44,145 bases of DNA from Clostridia bacterium (GTDB taxonomy: Bacteria > Bacillota > Clostridia > Oscillospirales > Acutalibacteraceae): assembly GCA_017428525.1 (NCBI GenBank), contig JAFRQQ010000033.1, forward strand, positions 1 to 44,145. Reading direction: 5' to 3'. Below, one piece after another: positions 7,033-14,891 of the stretch (positions are counted from its first letter, which is position 1; each line of letters opens with the position of its first letter). Below the pieces are notes generated by a model that saw only the letters and a list, made by a program, of their open reading frames with translations, was not told where the DNA came from and did not search any database. The translations under genes were made by a program, and so were the position numbers.

Positions 7033-9126
7033 TTACAGCAGATTGATAAAGAACGTGATGGTCAGGCTGTTGATGAAATCCGCAAACATGCTGCCGACGA
7101 TCGGCACAAGGATATAGGCCTTCACGCTCGGCGCGAATTTATCCGTGAGCGCCTGCATATTGGCCATGGCGTTGGGCGTGGCGCCCATGCCGAAGCCGCA
7201 GGTGCCCGAAGCGAGCACCGCTGCGTCGTAGTTTCTGCCCATGACGTTGAAGATCACGAAATAGGTGAACAGCATCATGAAGACGGTCTGCGCGAGCAGC
7301 AGCAGGAAGAGCGGCAGCGCCAGATCGGCCAGCTGCCAGAGCTTGAGCGTCACCATGGCGATGCCCAGGAACAGGGAAAGGCAGATGCCGCCGATGTCGT
7401 TGATTTCGCCCATATAGACGTTGAATTTGCCGCTGTATTCGCCGACGTTGCGGATGATCGCCGCCACGATCATGGCGCCGATGTAGGCCGGGAAGGTCAT
7501 GCCGGTCTTGCTCAGCAGAATGGAAATGATCGAGCCGACGCCCACGGCGATGCCGAGCTGATAGGCGGCGGGCGCATATTTGCTCACGGAGCGGTGATGC
7601 TTCTTTTCGTCCTCCTCGAGCACGGAGAGGTCACCGCCTGTAACGGCGGTTTTGAGCAGATCATGCTTGAGGATCAGCCGGCGGCCGATCGGGCCGCCCA
7701 TCAGCGAGCCCGCGATCAAACCGAAGGTGGCCGCCGCCATGCAGAGCGTGGTGGCGCCCTCGAGCCCGAGATCCTCCAGCACCTGACCGAAGGCGCCCGC
7801 CGTGCCGTGACCGCCGACCATCGGGATGGACCCGGTGCACAGGCCGATCATCGGATCGATATGGATCGCCTTGGAAAGGCCGATGGCAATGCCGTTCTGA
7901 CAGACGATGAGCACAAAGACGGAAACCAGGAAAATCACCAGACTGATGCCGCCGCTCTTGAGCACCTTCAGATTGGCCTGGAAGCCGACCGAGGCAAAGA
8001 ACAGCACCATGCACACGGATTTCAGCGTTTCGTCGAAATTGAATTCCACCAGCCCCGTCGCATAGAGCACGCAGCTGAGGACGGCGAACAGCAGGCCGCC
8101 CACCACGGGCGCGGGGATGCAGAAGGTTTCGAGGAATTTGATCTTTTTGCGCAGGAACACGCCGAGATAGAGCACCAGCACGGCGAGCGCAAGGGTCATA
8201 TACATATCGAGCGACACCTTGAGCGGGCCGCCGCTCTCCTCCTCCGGCACGATCGCGCCGAAGCTGAGCTGCTGCAGCGCTTCGCTGCGCTCCTGCAGGA
8301 TCGCCAGAATGGCAGCCTCCGCGGCGGGGTCCAGCTCGTCGCGCGCGGCCAGCACGGCGCTGACCGCCACGGTGCGGATCGGCGCAGTCTGCCCCTGATA
8401 GGTACCGGCCGGGATTTCGATCACCTGATACGCGTCGTTGCCCGCCACGAGCAGATTTGCCGTCTCCTCCGAGAGTGAAACCACGCGCACATCCATGCGT
8501 TCGGTCAGCGTTGTGACCGCCGTGGTCGGCACGCCCGCGGTAAGGAAGAAGGCGTCGATCTCCCCTTCGCTCAGCGCTGTCGCCGCGTCCTCATAAGAGA
8601 GGTATTTCGCTTTCATATCCGACGGCGAGAGGCTGAAAATATCCAGCAGATCCAGCGCGTTGCGCACCGAACCGGAATCCTTCTCGCCCAGTGAGACGGT
8701 TTTGCCCCTGAGATCGGAGACCGTGCGGATCTCGGAATCCGCGGCCACGATCAGCTGCACGCTCTCCTGATACAGACCGGTCACGGCATGGAAGCCGGTC
8801 AGCGCGCCGTCCGAGGCAAACTGCCCCGTCCCCGCCAGCGCGGCGGCCATGGTGTCGCTCTGCACCAGCGCGAGATCGAGATAGCCCTTGCTCAGCAGGC
8901 GCAGATTCGCCGCGGCGCCCGCGGTTTCGCGCACGTCAAGGGTATAGTCCGTCTGCGCGGCGACTTCTTCGGCCAGATTGACGCCGAAGGCATAATAGCT
9001 GCCCCAGGAGCTGCCCGTGCCGAGCTTGAGTCTGGAGGCGTCCCTCCCGCAGCCGGTCAGCGCACAGCAGAACAGCGCTGCCAGGCACAGGACGGCCGGC
9101 AGCCATCTCTTTCCGGATCGTTTCAA
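7033..9126 (-). CDS. Fusion of TAXI-type solute-binding lipoprotein and GltS-type Na+/glutamate permease
   Basis: 697 residues from a TTG at 9126 with a strong AGGAGTGATC site. A lipoprotein signal ends at LTGC (Cys26). Residues ~30-300 match TAXI solute-binding subunits: LGTGSSWGSYYAFGVNLAEE, then DLALVQSD, LRGKTVSLG and EGEIDAFF. Residues ~305-697 match the GltS permease over its full length: IPAPVVGGLL, GGHGTAGAF, YDAAVLASGTCGFGMGATPN, with ten-helix architecture. TAXI receptors normally serve TRAP transporters; GltS is normally a stand-alone Na+:glutamate symporter of ~400 residues. Some TAXI proteins are known to bind glutamate, so the fusion is chemically sensible. GltS is modelled with its N-terminus outside, compatible with an anchored external receptor. 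There is no frameshift or stop at the join. Confidence 0.88.
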   Translation of the reverse strand: MKRSGKRWLPAVLCLAALFCCALTGCGRDASRLKLGTGSSWGSYYAFGVNLAEEVAAQTDYTLDVRETAGAAANLRLLSKGYLDLALVQSDTMAAALAGTGQFASDGALTGFHAVTGLYQESVQLIVAADSEIRTVSDLRGKTVSLGEKDSGSVRNALDLLDIFSLSPSDMKAKYLSYEDAATALSEGEIDAFFLTAGVPTTAVTTLTERMDVRVVSLSEETANLLVAGNDAYQVIEIPAGTYQGQTAPIRTVAVSAVLAARDELDPAAEAAILAILQERSEALQQLSFGAIVPEEESGGPLKVSLDMYMTLALAVLVLYLGVFLRKKIKFLETFCIPAPVVGGLLFAVLSCVLYATGLVEFNFDETLKSVCMVLFFASVGFQANLKVLKSGGISLVIFLVSVFVLIVCQNGIAIGLSKAIHIDPMIGLCTGSIPMVGGHGTAGAFGQVLEDLGLEGATTLCMAAATFGLIAGSLMGGPIGRRLILKHDLLKTAVTGGDLSVLEEDEKKHHRSVSKYAPAAYQLGIAVGVGSIISILLSKTGMTFPAYIGAMIVAAIIRNVGEYSGKFNVYMGEINDIGGICLSLFLGIAMVTLKLWQLADLALPLFLLLLAQTVFMMLFTYFVIFNVMGRNYDAAVLASGTCGFGMGATPNAMANMQALTDKFAPSVKAYILVPIVGSMFADFINSLTITFFINLL

Positions 9127-9188
9127 CGGATCACTCCTTTTCTTTATTCAATGACGTTTTTCTTGTTTTCTTTCTTCCGGCAAGGAAA

Positions 9189-9208
9189 GGGGCTGCGTTA
9201 GCAGCCCC
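9189..9208 (-). terminator. Hairpin after the MTA/SAH nucleosidase gene
   Basis: GGGGCTGC, four-base loop, GCAGCCCC. On the minus strand it is followed by TTTCCTT. It lies 6 bases beyond the stop of the nucleosidase and would separate it from the TAXI-GltS gene. Confidence 0.65.
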
Positions 9209-9214
9209 GAACAA

Positions 9215-10024
9215 TCATAAATGCTCCACCATGTATTGCACGATCGCGGCGCAGTTTGCGGCGGCAGTTGCTTCAAACGCCTGATATTCCACGATTTCCG
9301 TTTCATCGGGCTTATCGGAAATCGCGCGAATCACGACATACGGCGTGTTGTTCAGATAGCAGGCCTGCGCAATCGCGCCGCCCTCCATTTCGCAGCACAT
9401 GCCGCCGAAATTCGCGATGATGGTATCCCGCTGCTCCTTCGTGGAGATAAACTGGTCGCCCGAGCAGACTCTGCCTTCAAACACGCGCACGTCCGGGGCG
9501 GAATTCTGCACCGCGCTGACCGCGGCGGCGCGCAGAGCTTCATCCGCCGGGAAGGCATACAGCCCCGTGTAGGGGATCTCTCCCTTCTGAAAGCCGATTG
9601 CTTCAACGTTGAAATCGTGCTGCACGGCGTCCACGGAAACGACGATATCGCCGATGTCGATCCGATTGTCCAGCGAGCCGGCGACGCCCGTGTTGATGAT
9701 CTCGGTGCAGTCAAACTCGTTGATCAGCGTTTGCGCGCAGATGCCCGCGTTCACCTTGCCCATGCCGCATTTCACGATCACAACGCGTTTGCCGCCGAGT
9801 TTGCCCGCGCAGAATTCCATGCCTGCAATTGTCGTCGTTTCGACGATTTCGGCGGCGTCCTTGAGGGAATTGACCTCAACGTCCATCGCGCCGATGATCC
9901 CGATGATCTTTTCCTTTTCCACGTGATTCTCCTTCTTCTCTGACGTGTTGTCTGTGCAGCCCGCAAGCAGCGAACCCGCAAGCAAAAGCAGAACGCCGAT
10001 CAGGGCAAGCAATCGTTTTTTCAT
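9215..10024 (-). CDS. mtnN: MTA/SAH nucleosidase with lipoprotein signal
   Basis: 269 residues from ATG 10024 (AAAGGTG upstream). Residues 1-23 are a lipoprotein leader ending LLAGC with Cys23 as the lipid site, then a polar linker to about 38. The rest is a full-length nucleosidase: IIGAMDVEV carries Glu50, which aligns with the catalytic Glu12 of the E. coli enzyme; CEMEGGAIAQ carries Glu214 (Glu174) and VIRAISDKPD carries Asp237 (Asp197). The enzyme removes adenine from methylthioadenosine and S-adenosylhomocysteine and is normally cytoplasmic. The leader places this one on the outer face of the membrane. An exported homologue (Bgp) is known in Borrelia. Gene order and a terminator suggest it is transcribed apart from the transporter downstream. 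Confidence 0.9.
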   Translation of the reverse strand: MKKRLLALIGVLLLLAGSLLAGCTDNTSEKKENHVEKEKIIGIIGAMDVEVNSLKDAAEIVETTTIAGMEFCAGKLGGKRVVIVKCGMGKVNAGICAQTLINEFDCTEIINTGVAGSLDNRIDIGDIVVSVDAVQHDFNVEAIGFQKGEIPYTGLYAFPADEALRAAAVSAVQNSAPDVRVFEGRVCSGDQFISTKEQRDTIIANFGGMCCEMEGGAIAQACYLNNTPYVVIRAISDKPDETEIVEYQAFEATAAANCAAIVQYMVEHL

Positions 10025-10073
10025 GGGAACACCCACACCTTTTTCAGTTTTGAACGCCCGCGAGGAAGCAGGC

Positions 10074-10229
10074 TCAATCTATCGTACCATACGCGCCGGA
10101 AAATAGCAACCGCAAAATCCGTTTTGCTCCGGCGCGCTGCCGCAGATGCAGGCGCTGCGTGCGGATTTCATAATCAAGTGCTTTCATTGCGTGCTCCGTT
10201 TCTGTGCGCTGAGTTCCGCAGTGCCGCAT
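10074..10229 (-). CDS. Possible small protein (51 residues) in the gap before mtnN
   Basis: ATG 10229 has GAGGAG nine bases upstream, one of the better ribosome sites in the region, and the frame stays open to TGA at 10074. The protein is basic (MRHCGTQRTETEHAMKALDY, then an Arg-rich half) and has no known motif. Its codons RTETEHAMKA are shared at DNA level with a second site at about 21487-21514. It may be a leader peptide or a fossil; the 3' half looks like ordinary intergenic sequence. Confidence 0.3.
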   Translation of the reverse strand: MRHCGTQRTETEHAMKALDYEIRTQRLHLRQRAGAKRILRLLFSGAYGTID

Positions 10230-10295
10230 ATCTTTTCTCTCCTCAAATCCCGATTGATCGGGATGATTCTGTCACAACGCCGCCGGACGCATCCG

Positions 10296-12932
10296 TCAGC
10301 TTTTTCTTCCGACCTGATCGAGCGGCAGGGGCGCAAAGTCCGGGATCACGTCAAAGACCGGCGCGTCGTCGCGCAGGGTGTAATCGCCGTTTTCCGGATC
10401 GGCAAACAGCTTTTTCATTGCGCTCAATCGATAAATTGCGTTGCCCGAAAGGTCGCTGAAGCGCTCCACGCTCTGCGCAATATTGCCGAGCTGCCCGGCG
10501 TAGTGCACGATCAGGTTGCCGCTGATTATGCTGTTGGCCGGATTGGGAATGAAATTCGGGTTTTCCGTATCCGAATAATCCAGCGACCACTCCGCGGTGA
10601 AGGGGTACGCCTGCAGCCAGCGCGCGCTCTGCCAGGGCATCGCCTCCAGATTCTGCTGCATATCCGACCCTTCCCTGCTGTGTTCAAACCAGGAATCGGC
10701 GTGCAGAACGCCGTCGCGGGCGCGGTCGTCATAGGAGATCGGCGTCTTGCAGTTGATGAGGATATTGCCATAGACGTTCAGATCCCTGCCGCCGCCGAGA
10801 TGGAAGCCGTATTGCTTGCAGTTGACGATCAGATTGCCGTAAGCGGTCTGCCCGGACATGCCGTCGTCCCAGTAGATCCCGTTCGGGCAGTGCGCGTCGT
10901 CGCCCAGATCATACATCACGTTATACCGCACGACGCTGCCGCAGCAATCCCACCGGCGCCCGGCATAGACCGCGCTGCAGTCATCCGAATGCAATGCCAC
11001 GTCGTGCATCAGGTTATATTCGATCAGCATATCGTTGCCGCCGTAGACGATCGCCTGCTGCGGGGAATGATGCAGCTCGTTGTGCGCGCAGACGTTGCCC
11101 ACGCCCGAAAGATTGACGCCGACGCCGGCCGTGACCGCCACCTCGGAGAAATCGTGAATCAGGCAGTTTTCCACGCGGTTTTCGCCCGGCGTGAGCGTGG
11201 CACGATCGCCGCCCGCAACGTCCACACCGGTGGCGCCGATATGGGAAAGCACGCAGTCCGAAACGGTATTCCGGCTGCCGTCCACACGGATGCCCGCGCC
11301 GGAAACGCAGGAAATATTGCAGTTTGTCACCTCGATATCGCTGCCCTTGATCGCCATGCCGTCCGCGCGCGTGCCGCCGATCGAAAGCCCCTCGAACCGC
11401 AGAAACGCGCCGTCCGTGACGGTGATCAGGTTTTCCGTGGAAAGCGAGAGCATGAGCTCTGCGTCGGCAAGCGATTCCGGCGGCCAAAGGTACAGCTTGC
11501 CGCTTTCCCGGTCCAGATACCACTCGCCGGGGCAGTCCAGCTCCTCGATCACGTTGAAGATATAATATTCGGACCCGGGGACCGCGCCGTAGAGGCTCAC
11601 ATAAGCGGGCTCCACCGCTTTTGTTTCATATTCAAAGCTTTTCAGCGGCGAGGTGGCGTCCGCCCAGTTATACATCAGCGCCGTCCAGAGCCAGACGTTT
11701 TCAAGAGAAGCGTAGCCGTTGATCCGGTCGGCAACCGCCTGATCGACGGTGAAGATCGTCGTTTCCGGATTGCGCAGGGTCTCCCAATCCGCGCGCTGCT
11801 GATGGTTGCTCGTAGAGCTCTCCTTGCCCTCCCCCTCGCGGATCACGGTTTTCACCTTCAGCGTGCCGCTGTCGGGATAGCGCGCCGTCGTCATCGGCGT
11901 GCCGTTGAAATACAGCACGCAGGGGACGGGGCCGGTGGTGTCGCCGTCGTAACGCGCGGCGCTGCCGTAGCCGCCCACGGCATAGAGCTTGCCCCAGTCG
12001 TTGACCGTCAGCCCCAGCGCCGCAAGATCCGTGCAGACCACGTTTTTCGCCGCATCGTCCGGCAGACGGGCAAGCACTGATTCATCCGTCACGGCCGAGA
12101 AATCGGCGGGCTGCAGCGCTTTGCCGCCGTTGATGACCACCTCGCCGTCGCCGTAAGCGCAATAGGTGATCGGGCAGCTCTGCGTGCCGCTGTCTTCCGC
12201 GGTGAATGCGATCCTGCTTACGGCGTAATCGCCCGCCCTGAGCGCAACGACGATGCCGGTTCTGCCGGTTTTATCCATCGCCCGCACAAGATCGCGGGCT
12301 TTTTCGATGCTCGCCAGCGGATGCGCGAAACTGCCGTCATTCTCGTCGTCTCCGTCCGGAGCAATATACAAATCGGCGTCGTCGCGCAGCTGCGGTTTGA
12401 TTTCTGCATAAGCGGAGGAGCCGGCGGGATTCGCCTGCGTAAATATGCCCCGGTCAAAGAAAAAGGCGCCGATCGAATCGCCGAGCGGAAGCAAGCCGCC
12501 GAGCAGCACGCAGACGCTCAGCAGAACGCCCGCGACCGGCTTCCAGACGGATTGCCCGCCTGTCAGCTTATTAAGTCGCAGCGCGCCGTAAAGCGCGATC
12601 AGAAAGCCGAGCCCGGCCGTCGCGGCGGCCGCCTGCCGGTTGCCCTGTTCGCGGTAAATCAGCACGTTCACGATGAACGAAACCGCAAACACGCTCCCCG
12701 CCGCACCGGCGCCGCCGGCCAGCGCGGAAAGCAGCACTTTGTTTTTCGGCTTTTCTTTTGCCATGGAAAGCAGCGCGAACATCGCCGCGCCCTCAAGAAA
12801 GATCGCCGCCATGCTCACGCCGTAAAGCGGCACGTTCCATGCAAGATAGGTTTTCGTGTAGAAAAACGCGGTCAGCGCCGCAAGCAGCAGCAGGCAGCCG
12901 CCGCCGATCAGGATCAGCCTGTTTCTTTTCAT
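10296..12932 (-). CDS. Membrane-anchored right-handed parallel beta-helix protein
   Basis: 878 residues from ATG 12932, chosen because AAGGACAGGG precedes it and the hydrophobic N-terminus starts there. Five transmembrane segments span roughly 6-27, 33-57, 66-92, 100-118 and 130-150. The extracellular part starts with LYIAPDGDDENDGSFAHPLA, the usual opening of DUF1565/pectin-lyase-fold proteins, and continues as repeated beta-helix coils (VTNCNIS, VSDCVLSHIG, VENCLIHDF, IEYNLMHDVA, VRYNVMYDLG, AYGNLIVNCK). Related proteins are polysaccharide lyases or glycosidases; the active-site residues cannot be assigned here. A multi-helix anchor on a beta-helix protein is unusual, since most are secreted or have one helix. 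No obvious signal for the cell wall. Confidence 0.85.
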   Translation of the reverse strand: MKRNRLILIGGGCLLLLAALTAFFYTKTYLAWNVPLYGVSMAAIFLEGAAMFALLSMAKEKPKNKVLLSALAGGAGAAGSVFAVSFIVNVLIYREQGNRQAAAATAGLGFLIALYGALRLNKLTGGQSVWKPVAGVLLSVCVLLGGLLPLGDSIGAFFFDRGIFTQANPAGSSAYAEIKPQLRDDADLYIAPDGDDENDGSFAHPLASIEKARDLVRAMDKTGRTGIVVALRAGDYAVSRIAFTAEDSGTQSCPITYCAYGDGEVVINGGKALQPADFSAVTDESVLARLPDDAAKNVVCTDLAALGLTVNDWGKLYAVGGYGSAARYDGDTTGPVPCVLYFNGTPMTTARYPDSGTLKVKTVIREGEGKESSTSNHQQRADWETLRNPETTIFTVDQAVADRINGYASLENVWLWTALMYNWADATSPLKSFEYETKAVEPAYVSLYGAVPGSEYYIFNVIEELDCPGEWYLDRESGKLYLWPPESLADAELMLSLSTENLITVTDGAFLRFEGLSIGGTRADGMAIKGSDIEVTNCNISCVSGAGIRVDGSRNTVSDCVLSHIGATGVDVAGGDRATLTPGENRVENCLIHDFSEVAVTAGVGVNLSGVGNVCAHNELHHSPQQAIVYGGNDMLIEYNLMHDVALHSDDCSAVYAGRRWDCCGSVVRYNVMYDLGDDAHCPNGIYWDDGMSGQTAYGNLIVNCKQYGFHLGGGRDLNVYGNILINCKTPISYDDRARDGVLHADSWFEHSREGSDMQQNLEAMPWQSARWLQAYPFTAEWSLDYSDTENPNFIPNPANSIISGNLIVHYAGQLGNIAQSVERFSDLSGNAIYRLSAMKKLFADPENGDYTLRDDAPVFDVIPDFAPLPLDQVGRKS

Positions 12933-13026
12933 CGTCCCTGTCCTTTTCTTGTGTATTCGGATTTCTTGTGTATCAATCGGTTTCGGCGCGTTTCCCGCAA
13001 AACGCGCGACGCGCAGCGAACCCATT

Positions 13027-13440
13027 CTACTCTTCTTTTTCGATCTCCGCAAGCCTTGACAGCCACCTTGCGATGCATCCGTCCTCGCATAAGCTCAAAA
13101 ATGTGCCGTCACAGAAACGCTCCGCTCTGACAGCGCCGACAAGCAGGGCCATCACGGTCGTTCCGTCAAGCGCTGACACATCCGCCTGCTTCATCGTTTC
13201 ATACCCGCTTTTCAGATTTGCAGATGCGAGGATGGCGTTATAATTATAAAGTCCCAGTTCCTCGTGATCCGCAACAAAGCGAAAAACAGCCTGCTGCAGA
13301 TCCGAAACCGTGCGGCTGTATTCAACAAACGGCAGCCGGAACGGATGCGCAAGAGTGCCGTCGCCGCTCTCATCGATGTGCCACTTGCCGTATGCGTCCG
13401 CGTCAAGTTTGGGCAAAAATGAAGTGATCGATTCATACAT
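13027..13440 (-). CDS. DUF6508-like hypothetical protein
   Basis: 137 residues from ATG 13440, with GGGGGAA upstream. The C-terminal part, VRAERFCDGTFLSLCEDGCI followed by WLSRLAEIEKE, matches the pattern I associate with DUF6508 proteins (ERFCDG, then an aliphatic run and a final L..L..I). No signal peptide or membrane helix; probably cytoplasmic. Function is unknown. It sits between two beta-helix genes (gap 94 to the next gene), with no clear functional link. Confidence 0.6.
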   Translation of the reverse strand: MYESITSFLPKLDADAYGKWHIDESGDGTLAHPFRLPFVEYSRTVSDLQQAVFRFVADHEELGLYNYNAILASANLKSGYETMKQADVSALDGTTVMALLVGAVRAERFCDGTFLSLCEDGCIARWLSRLAEIEKEE

Positions 13441-13552
13441 TCTGCGTTCCCCCGTTTCGCTCGCATCATGCGGTTTTTTGCGCATCTGCGCCCAGAGCAG
13501 ACGCGCCGTGCCGCCGTGTGTTCGTTTTTTTACCCATCATATTGATTTGCAT

Positions 13553-14698
13553 TCAGTCCGCTGTTTTTTCCAGAATCAGCGTATCAAACGCCGGCTCTGT
13601 GAACGCGCGGCGCGCATGGAGCGGGAGCGTTTCGTCAAGCGCAGTCTGCCCGCTTTGATAGATTAAGCGATGCGGCGCGAGATTTGCGATCTCAACAACC
13701 GGTCCGCCGCCGGGCGCAAGCGCTTCAAAGTCGCGGATTTCAAGGCGCTCCGCGTTTGTTTCGGCTGTGATAAACTGCTCCGCCGTCGCCTGCCGTCTGC
13801 CGACGCGCACATGCTCGATCCGCACGTTTTTCAGATGCCCCACGCCGTTTTTGTATCGTTCGTCCGCGGGGTCAAAGAGCGGCACGCGGCAATAGCGGGC
13901 GGCGTCCAGATTGACGGCCGTGCCGCGGCAGCAGCCCGAAACATTCCGGACCGTCACATTCTCAATCGGCGATGCGACGCTCAGCAGGCGCACAAAGCAG
14001 TGGCATTCGTCCGCGTGAAGATGCTCGATCAGAATCTCGCTCTGCGGGCCGTTGATCATATCGAAGCTTTCCTGCCTTGTGAGGCAGTCGTCGGCATTGA
14101 GCGCGATGAAATCGTCGCCCGGCGAGCCGTTGACGCCGCGGAGATTCCGCATGGTGAACCGGCGGCAGAAGCCTGCCAGGTGCACGCCGTCCTGATTGAT
14201 GTGCACGTCCTCCGATTCAAAAACGAGGTTTTCGAGCGTCACGTCCTCCGCCTCACAGAAGCGCAGATAATAACACAGCGGATTTTTCAGTTTCATATCG
14301 GACAAGGAAAGATGCCTGACGCCCCGGAAGCTGAAAAGCGCGCCGCTCGTGGCACACGGATCAAAGAGATCGTCTCCCCTGCTGTTCTGCGCGCTGTTGC
14401 CGTCCCAGATCCCGCCCCGGATGCGGATGTGTTCGGCAGCGCCGCCCGACGCATCATTCGTCGCGAGGAAATCCCGACGGCCCTTCTGCGCACCGGGTGC
14501 AAGCTGCAAATAAGCGTTTTCATCGGCAAGGATCTCTGTGCCGCTTGCAAGCGTCAGCGTACCGCCCAGCAGATACCGCCCGCCGGGAAGATACAGCTTC
14601 TTATGCCCGCCGCGGATCAGCCTGTTCAGCACCGCCGCATCATCCTGCCGTCCGTCGCCGGAAACGCCGAGCGCGCGGACATTCTCAAACCCGTTCAT
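13553..14698 (-). CDS. GH28-like pectin-lyase-fold glycosidase, cytoplasmic
   Basis: 381 residues from ATG 14698 with a GGAGGTGAG ribosome site and a consensus promoter upstream. The N-terminus GVSGDGRQDDAAVLN (11-25) is the usual entry to pectate-lyase/GH28 folds. GH28-like blocks follow: NQDG at 168-171 (family NTDG), GDDFIAL at 194-200 (family DDCIA) and ECHCF at 231-235 where family members have GHG. The missing glycines around His233 suggest altered activity or specificity. There is no signal peptide, so it likely acts on imported oligosaccharides. Family members cleave galacturonan or related chains. It is divergently transcribed from the GH39-like gene. Confidence 0.78.
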   Translation of the reverse strand: MNGFENVRALGVSGDGRQDDAAVLNRLIRGGHKKLYLPGGRYLLGGTLTLASGTEILADENAYLQLAPGAQKGRRDFLATNDASGGAAEHIRIRGGIWDGNSAQNSRGDDLFDPCATSGALFSFRGVRHLSLSDMKLKNPLCYYLRFCEAEDVTLENLVFESEDVHINQDGVHLAGFCRRFTMRNLRGVNGSPGDDFIALNADDCLTRQESFDMINGPQSEILIEHLHADECHCFVRLLSVASPIENVTVRNVSGCCRGTAVNLDAARYCRVPLFDPADERYKNGVGHLKNVRIEHVRVGRRQATAEQFITAETNAERLEIRDFEALAPGGGPVVEIANLAPHRLIYQSGQTALDETLPLHARRAFTEPAFDTLILEKTAD

Positions 14699-14729
14699 CT
14701 TCTCACCTCCGGGTCCTGTTCCCGATGCC

Positions 14730-14758
14730 ATTATACTGCCGAAACGCAGAAGGGTCAA
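14730..14758 (-). promoter_or_regulatory. Sigma-A promoter for the GH28-like gene
   Basis: Minus strand TTGACC (14753-14758), 17 bases, TATAAT (14730-14735). Start predicted near 14723, giving a leader of about 25 bases with GGAGGTGAG. Confidence 0.75.
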
Positions 14759-14852
14759 GGTTTTTCTCAGACCGTCTTTTGCTCGGGTCCCGTTTTCCCT
14801 TGCAAGAACCACAGCCCGCTTTGAATAATTACAAACAACGGGGAATTCGGCA

Positions 14853-14881
14853 TTGAACCGGCCGGGAAAATGTGCTACAAT
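14853..14881 (+). promoter_or_regulatory. Sigma-A promoter for the GH39-like gene
   Basis: TTGAAC (14853-14858), 17 bases, TACAAT (14876-14881). Predicted start near 14888, which leaves at most 4-10 bases before the in-frame ATGs at 14892 and 14898. Confidence 0.6.
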
Positions 14882-14891
14882 GAAAGCGGTG

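Noticed and set aside
6913..8478. Long plus-strand reading frame of 521 residues antisense to the TAXI-GltS gene
   Set aside because: It is rich in His, Gln, Asp and Arg with no hydrophobic core, as expected for the reverse complement of a GC-rich membrane protein. No ribosome site precedes it.
10146..12080. Plus-strand frame of 644 residues antisense to the beta-helix gene
   Set aside because: Composition is that of a shadow frame and the opposite strand encodes a recognisable beta-helix protein with a ribosome site.
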